A DNA stretch of 64,000 bases from an uncultured Aquimarina sp. (GCA_937958985.1 CALGLV010000011.1:1-64000), one strand, 5' to 3'; counted from the first letter of the stretch, positions 19,840 to 30,098 are shown. A program made the numbers and translations. Notes: generated from the letters alone by a model not told the origin.

Positions 19840-20493
19840 TTGGAAGCTACATTCAGAAATTTAATAGTCTCAGATTGGGTCATTGCTATTTATATTTTAG
19901 TAGCGCTTTTACTGATTATAGCAAAAAGAAAATCTAATTATAAATTATTAAATTTTAGTAGGTTATTTTTTTCAGATACTTATATAAAGACCTACAGAGA
20001 AGATAGTTTGTTGAAAGGATTTCATTTATTAATGTTAGGAATGTCTTTGCTTTTTTTTCCATTGATTATTCAGGTTTTACTGTTTAAAATAGGATATTTA
20101 ACTCAATTTGAATTTTCTGAATACCTAAAAATCGCGCTATTCTTTGGTTTTTTTTACTTGTTGAAGATGATGCTTCAGTTGCTTTTAGCTAGAGTAATTG
20201 GTTTTAAAAAAACTATTTCCCGCTACATTTTTCAAAAGCAAACTTATTTTTCATACCTAACATTCATAAGCTTACTACCTTTGTTATTCTTTATTTATAC
20301 ACCAGTTGTTGGTAGTTATTGGTTGTATTTATTTGTTATTCTGTGGTTTGTAATTTTTTCACTTTCAGTTTTATTAATTTTAACACACTTTAAAGAATTG
20401 TTTTTTAGCTATTTGGTTTATTTTATTTTGTATCTTTGCGCATTCGAAATTTCCCCAATTATAGGTGTGATTTATTATATTACAAGACTATGA
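19840..20493 (+). CDS. DUF4271 domain-containing membrane protein (TTG start)
   Basis: Multi-TM protein immediately upstream of a HemD-like gene, the usual flavobacterial arrangement. Confidence 0.7.
   Translation: MEATFRNLIVSDWVIAIYILVALLLIIAKRKSNYKLLNFSRLFFSDTYIKTYREDSLLKGFHLLMLGMSLLFFPLIIQVLLFKIGYLTQFEFSEYLKIALFFGFFYLLKMMLQLLLARVIGFKKTISRYIFQKQTYFSYLTFISLLPLLFFIYTPVVGSYWLYLFVILWFVIFSLSVLLILTHFKELFFSYLVYFILYLCAFEISPIIGVIYYITRL
20431..20438 (+). promoter_or_regulatory. Candidate internal -7 element TATCTTTG ahead of the HemD-like gene
   Basis: TATCTTTGCG inside the 3' end of the DUF4271 gene, 52 bp before the ATG at 20490. Confidence 0.4.
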
Positions 20494-21269
20494 AGCAAGA
20501 TACTTTAGAAACACAGAAGTCTATGAAAGTGAAAACGATTTTGGTATCTCAGCCAGAACCTAAAATGGAGAACTCTCCATACCATGATATTGAAGAAAGA
20601 CAGAAGGTTAAGTTTGATTTTGTTCCTTTTATTCATGTTGAAGGATTAACATCAAAAGAAGTTCGTCATCAAAAAATTGATTTTTCTCAGTATACAGCAA
20701 TTATTTTAACCAGTAGAAATGCTATTGATCATTTCTTTAGAATCGCAGAAGAAATGCGTTTTAAAGTTCCTGATGCGATGAAGTATTTTTGTCAAAGCGA
20801 AGCAGTGGCTTATTATTTGCAAAAATATGTAGTGTACAGAAAACGTAAAATTTATGTAGGTACGCGAACATTTCCTGAGTTGGTGCCATTAATTAAAAAG
20901 TACAAACACGAAAAGTATTTACTTCCTTCCTCTGATAAACTTAAGCCGGCCATACCAGCATTGTTAGATGAATTAGAAGTGAATTGGAAAATAGGAACAT
21001 TTTACAGAACAGTAGTTAGTGATTTGTCGGAATTAAGAGATGTGTTTTACGACATATTAGTTTTCTTTAGTCCTTCAGGAATTCAATCATTATTTGAAAA
21101 CTTTCCTGATTTTAAGCAGAATGACACTCGTATTGCAGTGTTTGGTAATTCAACTGTTAAGGAAGCAGAATCAAGAGGGTTAGTGTGTAATATTGTAGCT
21201 CCTTCACCTGAAACACCGTCTATGACTATGGCGCTTAGGAAGTACATAGATAAGGCGAATAAGAAATAA
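20490..21269 (+). CDS. Uroporphyrinogen-III synthase-like (HemD family) protein
   Basis: ILTSRNAIDHFFRIAEE, KYLLPSSDKLKPAIPALLDE, VFFSPSGIQSLFENFPDF, IAVFGNSTVKEAESRGL; ATGA overlap with the DUF4271 stop. Confidence 0.82.
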   Translation: MKQDTLETQKSMKVKTILVSQPEPKMENSPYHDIEERQKVKFDFVPFIHVEGLTSKEVRHQKIDFSQYTAIILTSRNAIDHFFRIAEEMRFKVPDAMKYFCQSEAVAYYLQKYVVYRKRKIYVGTRTFPELVPLIKKYKHEKYLLPSSDKLKPAIPALLDELEVNWKIGTFYRTVVSDLSELRDVFYDILVFFSPSGIQSLFENFPDFKQNDTRIAVFGNSTVKEAESRGLVCNIVAPSPETPSMTMALRKYIDKANKK

Positions 21270-21294
21270 TAATAGAGTATTCTCTATTAATTTT

Positions 21295-21323
21295 AAGCTT
21301 CTAGGATTCTATTCTAGAAGCTT
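21295..21323 (+). terminator. Rho-independent terminator
   Basis: aagcttctag gattctatt ctagaagctt followed by tttt. Confidence 0.85.
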
Positions 21324-21422
21324 TTTTATGTTTAATTATCTTAATGTAAACAGTGTTAAAAAATACGTAACTTACACGAATTCAATATTTTATGTATATT
21401 TAGGGTCTAAAATATATAAATT

Positions 21423-22238
21423 ATGAAATGTTATGTGTTACTATTTGCTTCATTTTTACACTCAGTATTTTACAGTCAAAACGTGGGTGATTTGGTAATT
21501 ACGGAGATTATGCAAAACCCTAAAGTAGTAAGCGATTCTTTTGGTGAGTATTTTGAGATTTACAATACAACCTCAAATAGTATTGATATTAATGGATGGA
21601 TAATTAGAGATAATGATACCGATTCTCACATTATATCAAATGGAGGTCCTTTATTGGTGCCCGCTAATAGTTTTTTTGTATTTGGCAGAAATGGAGATAT
21701 AATGCTTAATGGAGGATACGCGCCAAATTACGTATACTCTTCCTTTTTATTAACGAATACTTCTGACGAAGTTGTATTAGCAACACCAACAGGTGTAATT
21801 ATTGATAGTGTTGAATATGATAATGGTGCTTCATTTCCAGATCCTGATGGGTCTAGTATGGAGTTTACAGGTATTACAGCAATAGAAAATGATGATGGTA
21901 CAAATTGGCAATCTTCTACAACACTTTTCGGTAGTGGTGATAATGGTACTCCAGGAACTTTGAACTCGAACAATTTAGCTCTTTCTGTAACTGATTTTTC
22001 TGACAAAAAATCGAAAGTTTCATTTTATCCCAACCCCACAAATACGGGTTATTCAACAATTAATATGCCTTCTTTGAAATATTCAAGTGTAGCTATTTAT
22101 AGCCTTTCAGGTCAGAAAATATTAGATACTAGTATAGAAAATAGTGTTTTAAATACCAATTCTCTTTCGACGGGAATTTACTTGATTCGGTTAATGGTTT
22201 CGAATAAATTAGCTACGGTTAAATTGATAGTAGAGTAA
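21423..22238 (+). CDS. Lamin-tail-domain protein with T9SS type A C-terminal sorting domain
   Basis: GDLVITEIMQNPKVVSDSFGEYFEIYNTTSNSIDINGWII (LTD) and C-terminal VSFYPNPTNTGYSTINMPSLKYSSVAIYSLSGQKILDTSI...GIYLIRL. Confidence 0.88.
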   Translation: MKCYVLLFASFLHSVFYSQNVGDLVITEIMQNPKVVSDSFGEYFEIYNTTSNSIDINGWIIRDNDTDSHIISNGGPLLVPANSFFVFGRNGDIMLNGGYAPNYVYSSFLLTNTSDEVVLATPTGVIIDSVEYDNGASFPDPDGSSMEFTGITAIENDDGTNWQSSTTLFGSGDNGTPGTLNSNNLALSVTDFSDKKSKVSFYPNPTNTGYSTINMPSLKYSSVAIYSLSGQKILDTSIENSVLNTNSLSTGIYLIRLMVSNKLATVKLIVE

Positions 22239-22323
22239 TAGCTTTCTAGAAAAGTTTGTTTTTTTGAAATTTATATAAGCATAAAAGAAAGGATTTATTT
22301 TTTCAATCGACTTACTCAAATAT

Positions 22324-22809
22324 ATGAGATCGATATTAAAAGCTTTACTTTTTTTGGGTATAACAACAATGTTGTTTTCGTGTAATCAAAATAAAACAAA
22401 CAAGCATTTTATGGAGAATAATGGTTTAGTAGTTAAGCAAAGTAAATTCGATTTTAATACTACTTATGCAAAATTACATGATGTTTTGGAGTCGAATCCA
22501 AACCTTAAAATTATATTGGAATTAGATCATAGTAAAAACGCTGCTTCCAAGGATTTGCAATTAAGACCTACTAAAATAATTTTATTTGGTAATCCAATGT
22601 TAGGAACACCATTAATGCAAAACAGCGCAACTGTAGCCCTAGATTTACCACAGAAAATAGTAGTTTTTGAAGCGGACAATATGGTTCAAGTTGCCTATAA
22701 CGACCCGTTATACTTAAAAAATAGACACGGTATTGACAACTCCGATGAAGTACTTACTAAAATTGCAGGCGCGTTAAATAAAATTACTGATGTAGCAGTG
22801 GGTAACTAA
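22324..22809 (+). CDS. DUF302 domain-containing lipoprotein
   Basis: Lipobox FSCNQ; TYAKLHDVLESNPNLKIILELDHSKNAASKDLQLRPTKIILFGNPMLGTPLMQ. Confidence 0.85.
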   Translation: MRSILKALLFLGITTMLFSCNQNKTNKHFMENNGLVVKQSKFDFNTTYAKLHDVLESNPNLKIILELDHSKNAASKDLQLRPTKIILFGNPMLGTPLMQNSATVALDLPQKIVVFEADNMVQVAYNDPLYLKNRHGIDNSDEVLTKIAGALNKITDVAVGN

Positions 22810-24800
22810 AATTTGGTAATTTCAAATTCACTTCTACGATTGGTTTGATGTTCGTCTTCGGTACAAATTTTTGCTTTACAATTAATTAATGGTTGTGATT
22901 CTCCAGAACCTTCAAAACTAATACGGCGAGCGTTTACATAACCAACTAAAGCAAGGTAATTACGGGTAGATTCCGCTCTTTTTTCTGACAGTAATTGATT
23001 ATAAGATTCTGTTCCGCGACTATCGGTGTGTGCTCTTATTTTTATATGTAGTGTTGAATACTTTTCAAGCTTTAAGGCTAACTCATCTAATACTTTTTTA
23101 GAGTCAGCACGAATATTCCATTTGTTAAAATCAAAGTAAATAGGAGGCAGATTAAAAAATAACTTTCCGTTTATTTCTTTTACAGGTGGGCCAACTTTAT
23201 CTTTTAGTAACTGCTCTTTTATAGATAAAACTACAGGCTCCTTTTTTATAACAGGTATTTCTTTTTGTTTTAAGTACAAGGTGTATACTTCACCCTTTTT
23301 TTCTTTAACTAAAAAAGGTTTTGATTGCGCTATGTAATTATTAGCAGTTGCTGTTAAATCATACCTTCCTGGTAATATGTTAATGTCAAAAGCACTTATA
23401 CTATCGGTGGTTTTGGCGTAAATCTCTTGTTTGTCTCTATCAACTAAGCTAAGCGTAGTGTTTGGAATGTAATTTTGAGTAATCAAATCTTTCACTTCAA
23501 AACGTACTTTAATAGGCTCAGGGAAGATGTTTCCAACCTGACTAAAGTTGTAAATGTCATCTCCTTTTTTACTTCTGTTTGAGGCAAAAAAACCATTAGT
23601 TAAATCGTAAAATGTCATTGAAAAATCATCAAAACTTGAATTAATAGGAGCTCCTAAATTAATAGGTTTTTCGAATGTTTCTTGGTTGTTTTTACAGGCA
23701 AAAACATCGAGCATTCCAAGTCCTAAGTGTCCGTTAGAAGAAAAAAATAGGTCTCCATTTTCAGAAATAAAGGGAAATTGCTCTCTGTTAGAGGTGTTAA
23801 TTTCTTCTCCTAAATTTAGGGGCTTACCAAAGGTGTTATCTTCGTTAATAGCTACCACATATAAATCAAATTCTCCGTAGCCTCCAGGCATATTTGAAGA
23901 AAAATATAAATGTTTGCCATTAGGACTTAAGGCAGGATGTTCTGTAGTGTACGCGATATTATTAAAGGGTAATCTTTCGGGTTTAGACCATGTTTGTAGG
24001 CTGTCGTCCTTAAAAGATCTATATAGGTGTATCGCATTACTTCGGATGCTGTCAAATTTTCGATTTCCTCTTTCGTTATTACTTTTAGAGAGGTAAACTG
24101 TTTTTCCATCTTTACTGAAACAAAAATTACCTTCGTGTAGACTAGAATTTATTTTGGAAGAAAAGGAGGTGATTTCTCCAATAGGTTTATTGGTGCTATC
24201 AACGGCTACTTTATAAATATCTAAAAAAGGTCGGTGTGTCCATTTATAACGCTTTTCTAAAAGGTTGTTGGGGCTTCTGTCGGAAGTAAAATAGACTAAG
24301 CTGTCCTTTTTAATTGCTCCAAATTCGGCACTTTCACTATTAAAAGCAGCGGTTTTTATAGAAAAATCATCATCTTTTAATTTAAATTCTTCAATAGTTG
24401 CAATTACTTTAGCGGAGTTTTTTGGTGTTAATTTTTTATTTTTTTGATAAGTTTCTAGGTGTGGAATAGCTTTGTCGTACTCGCCTAAAGCGGAGAGTAC
24501 ATGGTATAATTTAAAGTTGAAATTATTGTCGTAATTTTTGTCCTTCCCTTTGAATTTACCTTTAACAATATAATTTAAGTAGCGGTATGCTTTTCTAAAT
24601 TGAAATGTATTGTAATAAGAAATAGCTAAATTTTGAATTGTTTTTTTTGAGAGGCTTGAGCTTTCCAATTCTTTTTGATAGGCGGAAATAGCATTGTAGT
24701 AATCCCCATTTTTAAAAAAACGATCGGCTCTAGTTTTGCGTTGAGAAAATGCGGTAAAGCATAAAAATAATGAAACGATGATAGTAAGGTAGTGCTTCAT
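22806..24800 (-). CDS. PorE-like protein (TPR, PD40/WD40-like repeats, carboxypeptidase regulatory-like domain, OmpA)
   Basis: AISAYQKELESS, YFTSDRSPNNLL, HPALSPNGKHLYFSSNMPGGYGEFDLY, INILPGRYDLTATANNY, IYFDFNKWNIRADSKKVLDELA...IRAHTDSRGTESYNQLLSEKRAESTRNYL. Confidence 0.88.
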   Translation of the reverse strand: MKHYLTIIVSLFLCFTAFSQRKTRADRFFKNGDYYNAISAYQKELESSSLSKKTIQNLAISYYNTFQFRKAYRYLNYIVKGKFKGKDKNYDNNFNFKLYHVLSALGEYDKAIPHLETYQKNKKLTPKNSAKVIATIEEFKLKDDDFSIKTAAFNSESAEFGAIKKDSLVYFTSDRSPNNLLEKRYKWTHRPFLDIYKVAVDSTNKPIGEITSFSSKINSSLHEGNFCFSKDGKTVYLSKSNNERGNRKFDSIRSNAIHLYRSFKDDSLQTWSKPERLPFNNIAYTTEHPALSPNGKHLYFSSNMPGGYGEFDLYVVAINEDNTFGKPLNLGEEINTSNREQFPFISENGDLFFSSNGHLGLGMLDVFACKNNQETFEKPINLGAPINSSFDDFSMTFYDLTNGFFASNRSKKGDDIYNFSQVGNIFPEPIKVRFEVKDLITQNYIPNTTLSLVDRDKQEIYAKTTDSISAFDINILPGRYDLTATANNYIAQSKPFLVKEKKGEVYTLYLKQKEIPVIKKEPVVLSIKEQLLKDKVGPPVKEINGKLFFNLPPIYFDFNKWNIRADSKKVLDELALKLEKYSTLHIKIRAHTDSRGTESYNQLLSEKRAESTRNYLALVGYVNARRISFEGSGESQPLINCKAKICTEDEHQTNRRSEFEITKF

Positions 24801-24806
24801 GGTAGT

Positions 24807-25724
24807 TTAGTAAAATCTAGGTGAAACGTATTTTTTTCCCAGCGAAAGCAAATCAAAATCTACGATAAGAATTACTTCATGGCTACCATTACTCAGCTGG
24901 CTAAAATTGCTAAGTGAGTAATCATAGGCGTAACCAATTTTTAGATTTTGAGTTATTTGAAAGCCTGCAATTGCCGAAACACTTTCTTGATAACGATAAG
25001 CGCTGCCGATTTCAAATCGGTTCGCATATAGGTAATTAATACCTGCGCTAAACGATAGAGGGGCACCTATGGCTTGTTGTACAATTACAGAAGGTTTTAG
25101 TTTTGATTCTTGAGAAAGCTCAAAGATATAGCCTGCAATACCAAATAGTTGATTCGCCCTTTCCGAAACTCCAATTCCGTTAAATTCCACCTTACGAGAT
25201 AAAATATTGGGAGATGAAATTCCCGCGTAGAAATTATTACTGTATAAAAATAATCCGACTCCTAATGTAATCGTATTATCGGAAATTCGATTAGAAAATG
25301 CCGGGTCATCGGCAACATCAGAGCCTAAAGCATTTAAGGAAAAATTATTGAAACCAACTTTTAAGCCATAAGAGAGTTTAAGGTTAGAAGAAACTTGAGT
25401 GATATAAGCAAAATCTAAATTCGCAAAATTAGTAGTTACTTTTATTGCATCACCAATTTCGTCTCTTACGTAATTTGCACTAAGTTCTACTTTATTTTTT
25501 ACAGGAAAATTAATAAAGGCGTTTGCCGTTTGTGGGCCGCCTTCAATTCCTTGCCATTGCTGTCGGTATAAAAGTCCTGCGGAGATCAACCCAGGTTGAT
25601 CTTTAACATAAGCAGGGTTTACCGTGCTCATGTTGTAAATATACTGAGTATATTGGGGATCTTGTTGCGCAAATACAGATAAGCAAACAACGAGCGCTAT
25701 AGCGTTTATAAAATATAATTTCAT
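24807..25724 (-). CDS. PorP/SprF family type IX secretion system membrane protein
   Basis: QQDPQYTQYIYNMSTVNPAYVKDQPGLISAGLLYRQQWQGIEGGPQTANAFINFPV. Confidence 0.95.
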   Translation of the reverse strand: MKLYFINAIALVVCLSVFAQQDPQYTQYIYNMSTVNPAYVKDQPGLISAGLLYRQQWQGIEGGPQTANAFINFPVKNKVELSANYVRDEIGDAIKVTTNFANLDFAYITQVSSNLKLSYGLKVGFNNFSLNALGSDVADDPAFSNRISDNTITLGVGLFLYSNNFYAGISSPNILSRKVEFNGIGVSERANQLFGIAGYIFELSQESKLKPSVIVQQAIGAPLSFSAGINYLYANRFEIGSAYRYQESVSAIAGFQITQNLKIGYAYDYSLSNFSQLSNGSHEVILIVDFDLLSLGKKYVSPRFY

Positions 25725-25727
25725 AGG

Positions 25728-28700
25728 TTACTTACTTAAATAAAAACTCCCCTGTATAGGACTGTTATTTTTAAAATTAGGATTGAATACATAAAAATAG
25801 ACACCTGATGGTAAATCACCACCAAGACTTAAATTCACATTATTCTCTCCTCTAAATTCTTCAGTGTTTTTGTTTCCTTTAAATACAATAGTTCCAAAAC
25901 GGTTATATATTTCTAAGTTAAAATCAGGAAATGCTTCAGGAATATTATAGAGATCTTCTTTGGCGAGTTCAAAACGGTCGTTTTGATTGTCATTATTTGG
26001 TGTAACTCCATCTTGAAAATCAAGAGGGCAATCTACTCTTATTAAAATACCATCACTATTCAATACCTCAAATTCTTCTCCTACATTTAAAATTCGAATA
26101 GGTACTTCAACGCGATCAGATTCACAATTTTCAGAGTCTATATTAGTAAGATACAAAGTGGTGTTGTCCTCTAAAATAGGGTTGTCAATAATTGGATTTT
26201 CACTATTGGAAGAGGTGTACCAATTGTAATTTAAAACAGATACTTCAATATCATTTAAACGCATAGCATCCAAAATACAGAAGCCTGTAGTTGGAGTTTC
26301 GGGTGTTTCAAGAGCAATAATTTGTAATTCAATATTTAAAATCGAAGGCTCGCAAGGTGCTTGGTTGTTTAGGGTGTACCTAAAGTTATATGTTCCTGCA
26401 GCTAATATTTCAAAATTAACCCTACCATCTTCAGAAAGTGCTTGAGTATCTTGAGTATCAGTAAAAATGCCCTCTGTAGGAGTGTTATTACCTAGCAAAG
26501 AAAATAGATTTACACTACTGTCCGATTTACATCTGGTAAAGCGTAATATTTCTGTAATGGCAATAGGCTCTATAATTTCAACCTCTATGGTACTTGTACT
26601 GTTTGAATTGCTACAAACGCTATTAACGATTGAATAAGTATAGATACCATTTTCTAGTCTTGCTATGTTTGTGTCTGTATTGTTAAAAATAGCAGCGTTA
26701 GTTGTTGTACTATATCCAAAGGGGCCACTCCATGTTCCAGAAGTTGATGGATTACCCTCTAGCTGGTTAAATAAATTTAAATCAATATCATTGGAGCACA
26801 CTTTTATGGAATTACTTATTCCAGCGGTTTCCGAATTTAGAGTATCAATAATACTAATTTCAAGATTAAGGCTAGGAGATTCACATGCTAAGTTTGTACT
26901 TAACGTATATTGAAAATTATAGGTTTCTGTAACAAGAGTAGCTACATTTAATATAGTTCCGGATAGTGCATTGGTGTTACTTAAATCCGTAAAAATTCCG
27001 TTTTGAGGAATATTCGTTGGTAGTAAATCAGTTAAGTTTATGTCACCATCAGTTTTGCAAAAAGTGCTCTCAATTTGAGGGCCAAATTCAGCTATCGGTT
27101 CTTCTAATATAATCTCTACAGTAGCTTCAATATTTTCACTACAAGCATTTGGCATTTCAATGGTATAAGTGTAAATGCCTTCGAGAAGTCTTGGGAGATT
27201 TTGGTTATTGAAAATAAATTCTCCTAAATGATCAATTGATCTGTAATTTTCCGGTCCAGACCAAGTACCTGTAGTATCGGGGTTTCCTCCTAATTGTTCA
27301 AATAAAATAATATTTAAATCTGCGGAGCATACATTAATTTGAGAACTAATCCCTGCATTGTCAACAGCAATTTCATCTTGTATGCGCACTTGAATATTTA
27401 AACTAGGGATATCGCAAGGGGCTAAGTTGGGGAGTGAATATTCAAAGTTATATGAGCCAACATCAAGGTTTTCAAAGTTGAAAATAGAACCGGTTAAATT
27501 TCCGGTAATATCAAGTTCAGTAAATTCTCCATTCTGAACAGTGCCTATGGGAAGTACAGTTAAAAGATCCACGTTAAGTTCATCTTTACAAAAAGTAATT
27601 ACAATATCGCTTCCTATAGAATCAATAGGGTCTATTAATTCTATTGTTACCGTAGCAGTATCTTCGTTTCCGCAAGGACCCATGCTACCGGTGGCATAAA
27701 TGTATTCTCCAGCTTCAAGCCGCGGTAAATTTAAATTATTAAAAGCAAATTCACCTATGTGATCTGCAGATACATAACCACGAGGTCCTGTCCATATTCC
27801 GTTAGTAGAAGGTGCGCCTCCGAGGACATCAAACAGTCTAATATTTAAATTATCACTACAAATGGTTATGGTTGCATCTTCACCTGCAAGGTCAATAGTA
27901 TCTGTGTCTAATAAGTGAATTTGAATATTTAAACTAGGAATATCACAGGGAGCTAAATCGGGTAATGAATATTCAAAGTTATAAATGCCGGCTTCTAGTA
28001 AAGAGAAATCTACGCTGTTGATAGTTAATGCTCCGCTACCGTCTAAGTCCGTAAATATCCCAGTATTAATAGTTTCGGCACTCAAAAGTGTGAGTAAGTC
28101 GATACTATTGGTTTCAACTTTGCAAAAGGTAACATCAATATCTTCGCCTAAATTTTCTACAGGGTCAACAAATTCAATAGTTAATTCTGTTACAGAAACA
28201 GGATTACAAATGTTAGTGCCAGGAACTGTGTAGGTGTAAATTCCTTCTTCTAATCGCGGTAAATTTTGATTATTAAAAATAAATTCTCCCAGATGAGTAT
28301 TAGATTGATAGTTGTTCGGACCCGTCCAGATTCCTGTAGTTTCTGGAGTTCCATCTAATTGTTCAAAAAGGATAGTATTAAGATTGTCAGAACATACTTT
28401 AGTTGTTTTTTCTACTAAAGGTGTTTCTATAGTATTAATTATTGTGAAATTTAAGTTTGATACTTCTTCACATCTATCATCATTGTGAGATACGGTATAG
28501 GTAAAATCAAATGATTGGTCATTCGAAAGCTCTGGAAAAGTGAAGATGTTGTTTGTAGGATTACCTTCACTATCTGTCCATATTCCACCAGTTGTGATTT
28601 CTCCATTAGCAGGATTGCCTACAAGTAGTGAATTTAAGTCCACTTGCCCATCAACCTCACAAAGTTCAATAGAGCTAACATTTTCACCAGCATATAAAGG

Positions 28701-30098
28701 CGAAAGTATTTCTATTTCAATAGTGGTTGATTGTTCTGGACAAGGGTTTACGCCGGAGTTGTTAGTAACATTATATCCTAAACGATATTTTCCAGGATTA
28801 AGAAAGCGCTGAGTGTTATTAGGTTCTTCAACTTTCAAATTTAAAATACCATCGTTAGCGATATTTAATGATCGTAAAGATTCTTCAGGTATTGATTCAG
28901 GACCCGAGATAAAGCTCCAATTTCCATTGAAATAATCATAAGTAACATCATTTTCTTCAGTAAATTCTATTAAAGAAAACAAGTCAAAAGTACTAGGTGA
29001 AGAAAAGTTAGAGCATAATAAATTGTTGTTAGTATTTTGAGTAAATGGGCGAAGAGCTTCATGGAGATTAAATACTAAAAAAGCACTGTCATCCGAACAT
29101 ACTCCCGATCTTTTTTGAACAGTATATTGAAAAGTGAAGCGCACAACATCAAACCTACTCTCACTAGCTATCGTATTTTCATACAAACGCCTTAAGTTTA
29201 TAATTGAATCGTCTCGATCTGTAATCTCGCCTCCGGTATCGGCATTTTGAATCCAAAAACCTTCAATATCTTCTCCAGCTAAATAGTCATCATCTCTAAG
29301 GTCGATATCATTGTCAAAGTCTCCAGCAATGAGGTCATTTTCGCAAATAAAGATGGTTCTAACACCGCCAGAATCTCTAAGTCCGGCATTAACTTGTCTT
29401 ACTACCGATAATTTTATGATTGTTTCTTGAAGCAAACCGCAATTATTGTTGTTTGCTACGGTATATTTAAATTCAAAAACTCCCTCATCAATCAAAGGAG
29501 CTCCGGGTTGATAAGGAATTTCAATTTGTGGAAATGATCCTCCGATAATTTCAACAGTAGGTAAATCACCACCCTCGTAAGTCCACACGCCATTTAAATG
29601 TGGCGATGGTGTAGTACTATCAGAAACTAATGCACTAAATAAATCTATTCCTTCAAAATCACATACCTCTAAATTTACATCATTAATACCAAAAGAAGGT
29701 AACGCAACACCAGAGAAAGCCCCTAAAATAACATTGATGGTAACCGCAGCTTCGTTGCCACAATTGCTATTAAATAAAGTAAATTCATACTTATTTAAAT
29801 CACTATCGGTTACTGATTCTCTTAAATCCCATGTTAACACATCACCTGTCTCAGGAGTTAACGTAAACATTAATTCTGAACGAGTATTCCAAATACCTCT
29901 TTCAAGGTTTTCTCCTGTGATGTTAAAATACTCATCATATAAGTTTATAATTCCGTCAGGATTTCCATCGGTGTCAAAATCAATGATAGTAATGTCACAA
30001 ATAGTAATAGTTTCGGTGCGGTTACATTGTCCGTAACTTTGTAATACTGTTAGTAAACAGGCGATTGGAACAATAAGAATTCTTAGTAAAACAGTCAA
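25728..30098 (-). CDS. Giant T9SS surface protein with gliding-motility-associated (type B) C-terminal domain
   Basis: Signal peptide; C-terminal CPLDFQDGVTPNNDNQNDRFELAKEDLYNIPEAFPDFNLEIYNRFGTIVFKGNKNTEEFRG...LPSGVYFYVFNPNFKNNSPIQGSFYLSK; followed by PorP/SprF. Confidence 0.93.
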   Translation of the reverse strand: MTVLLRILIVPIACLLTVLQSYGQCNRTETITICDITIIDFDTDGNPDGIINLYDEYFNITGENLERGIWNTRSELMFTLTPETGDVLTWDLRESVTDSDLNKYEFTLFNSNCGNEAAVTINVILGAFSGVALPSFGINDVNLEVCDFEGIDLFSALVSDSTTPSPHLNGVWTYEGGDLPTVEIIGGSFPQIEIPYQPGAPLIDEGVFEFKYTVANNNNCGLLQETIIKLSVVRQVNAGLRDSGGVRTIFICENDLIAGDFDNDIDLRDDDYLAGEDIEGFWIQNADTGGEITDRDDSIINLRRLYENTIASESRFDVVRFTFQYTVQKRSGVCSDDSAFLVFNLHEALRPFTQNTNNNLLCSNFSSPSTFDLFSLIEFTEENDVTYDYFNGNWSFISGPESIPEESLRSLNIANDGILNLKVEEPNNTQRFLNPGKYRLGYNVTNNSGVNPCPEQSTTIEIEILSPLYAGENVSSIELCEVDGQVDLNSLLVGNPANGEITTGGIWTDSEGNPTNNIFTFPELSNDQSFDFTYTVSHNDDRCEEVSNLNFTIINTIETPLVEKTTKVCSDNLNTILFEQLDGTPETTGIWTGPNNYQSNTHLGEFIFNNQNLPRLEEGIYTYTVPGTNICNPVSVTELTIEFVDPVENLGEDIDVTFCKVETNSIDLLTLLSAETINTGIFTDLDGSGALTINSVDFSLLEAGIYNFEYSLPDLAPCDIPSLNIQIHLLDTDTIDLAGEDATITICSDNLNIRLFDVLGGAPSTNGIWTGPRGYVSADHIGEFAFNNLNLPRLEAGEYIYATGSMGPCGNEDTATVTIELIDPIDSIGSDIVITFCKDELNVDLLTVLPIGTVQNGEFTELDITGNLTGSIFNFENLDVGSYNFEYSLPNLAPCDIPSLNIQVRIQDEIAVDNAGISSQINVCSADLNIILFEQLGGNPDTTGTWSGPENYRSIDHLGEFIFNNQNLPRLLEGIYTYTIEMPNACSENIEATVEIILEEPIAEFGPQIESTFCKTDGDINLTDLLPTNIPQNGIFTDLSNTNALSGTILNVATLVTETYNFQYTLSTNLACESPSLNLEISIIDTLNSETAGISNSIKVCSNDIDLNLFNQLEGNPSTSGTWSGPFGYSTTTNAAIFNNTDTNIARLENGIYTYSIVNSVCSNSNSTSTIEVEIIEPIAITEILRFTRCKSDSSVNLFSLLGNNTPTEGIFTDTQDTQALSEDGRVNFEILAAGTYNFRYTLNNQAPCEPSILNIELQIIALETPETPTTGFCILDAMRLNDIEVSVLNYNWYTSSNSENPIIDNPILEDNTTLYLTNIDSENCESDRVEVPIRILNVGEEFEVLNSDGILIRVDCPLDFQDGVTPNNDNQNDRFELAKEDLYNIPEAFPDFNLEIYNRFGTIVFKGNKNTEEFRGENNVNLSLGGDLPSGVYFYVFNPNFKNNSPIQGSFYLSK
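26290..28410 (-). repeat. Four tandem ~178-aa protein modules (about 531-536 bp each) inside the T9SS giant protein
   Basis: WTGPNNY/WTGPRGY/WSGPENY/WSGPFGY recur near 28318, 27782, 27251 and 26718; each is followed by an xCK...GxFTDL half-module. Confidence 0.85.
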
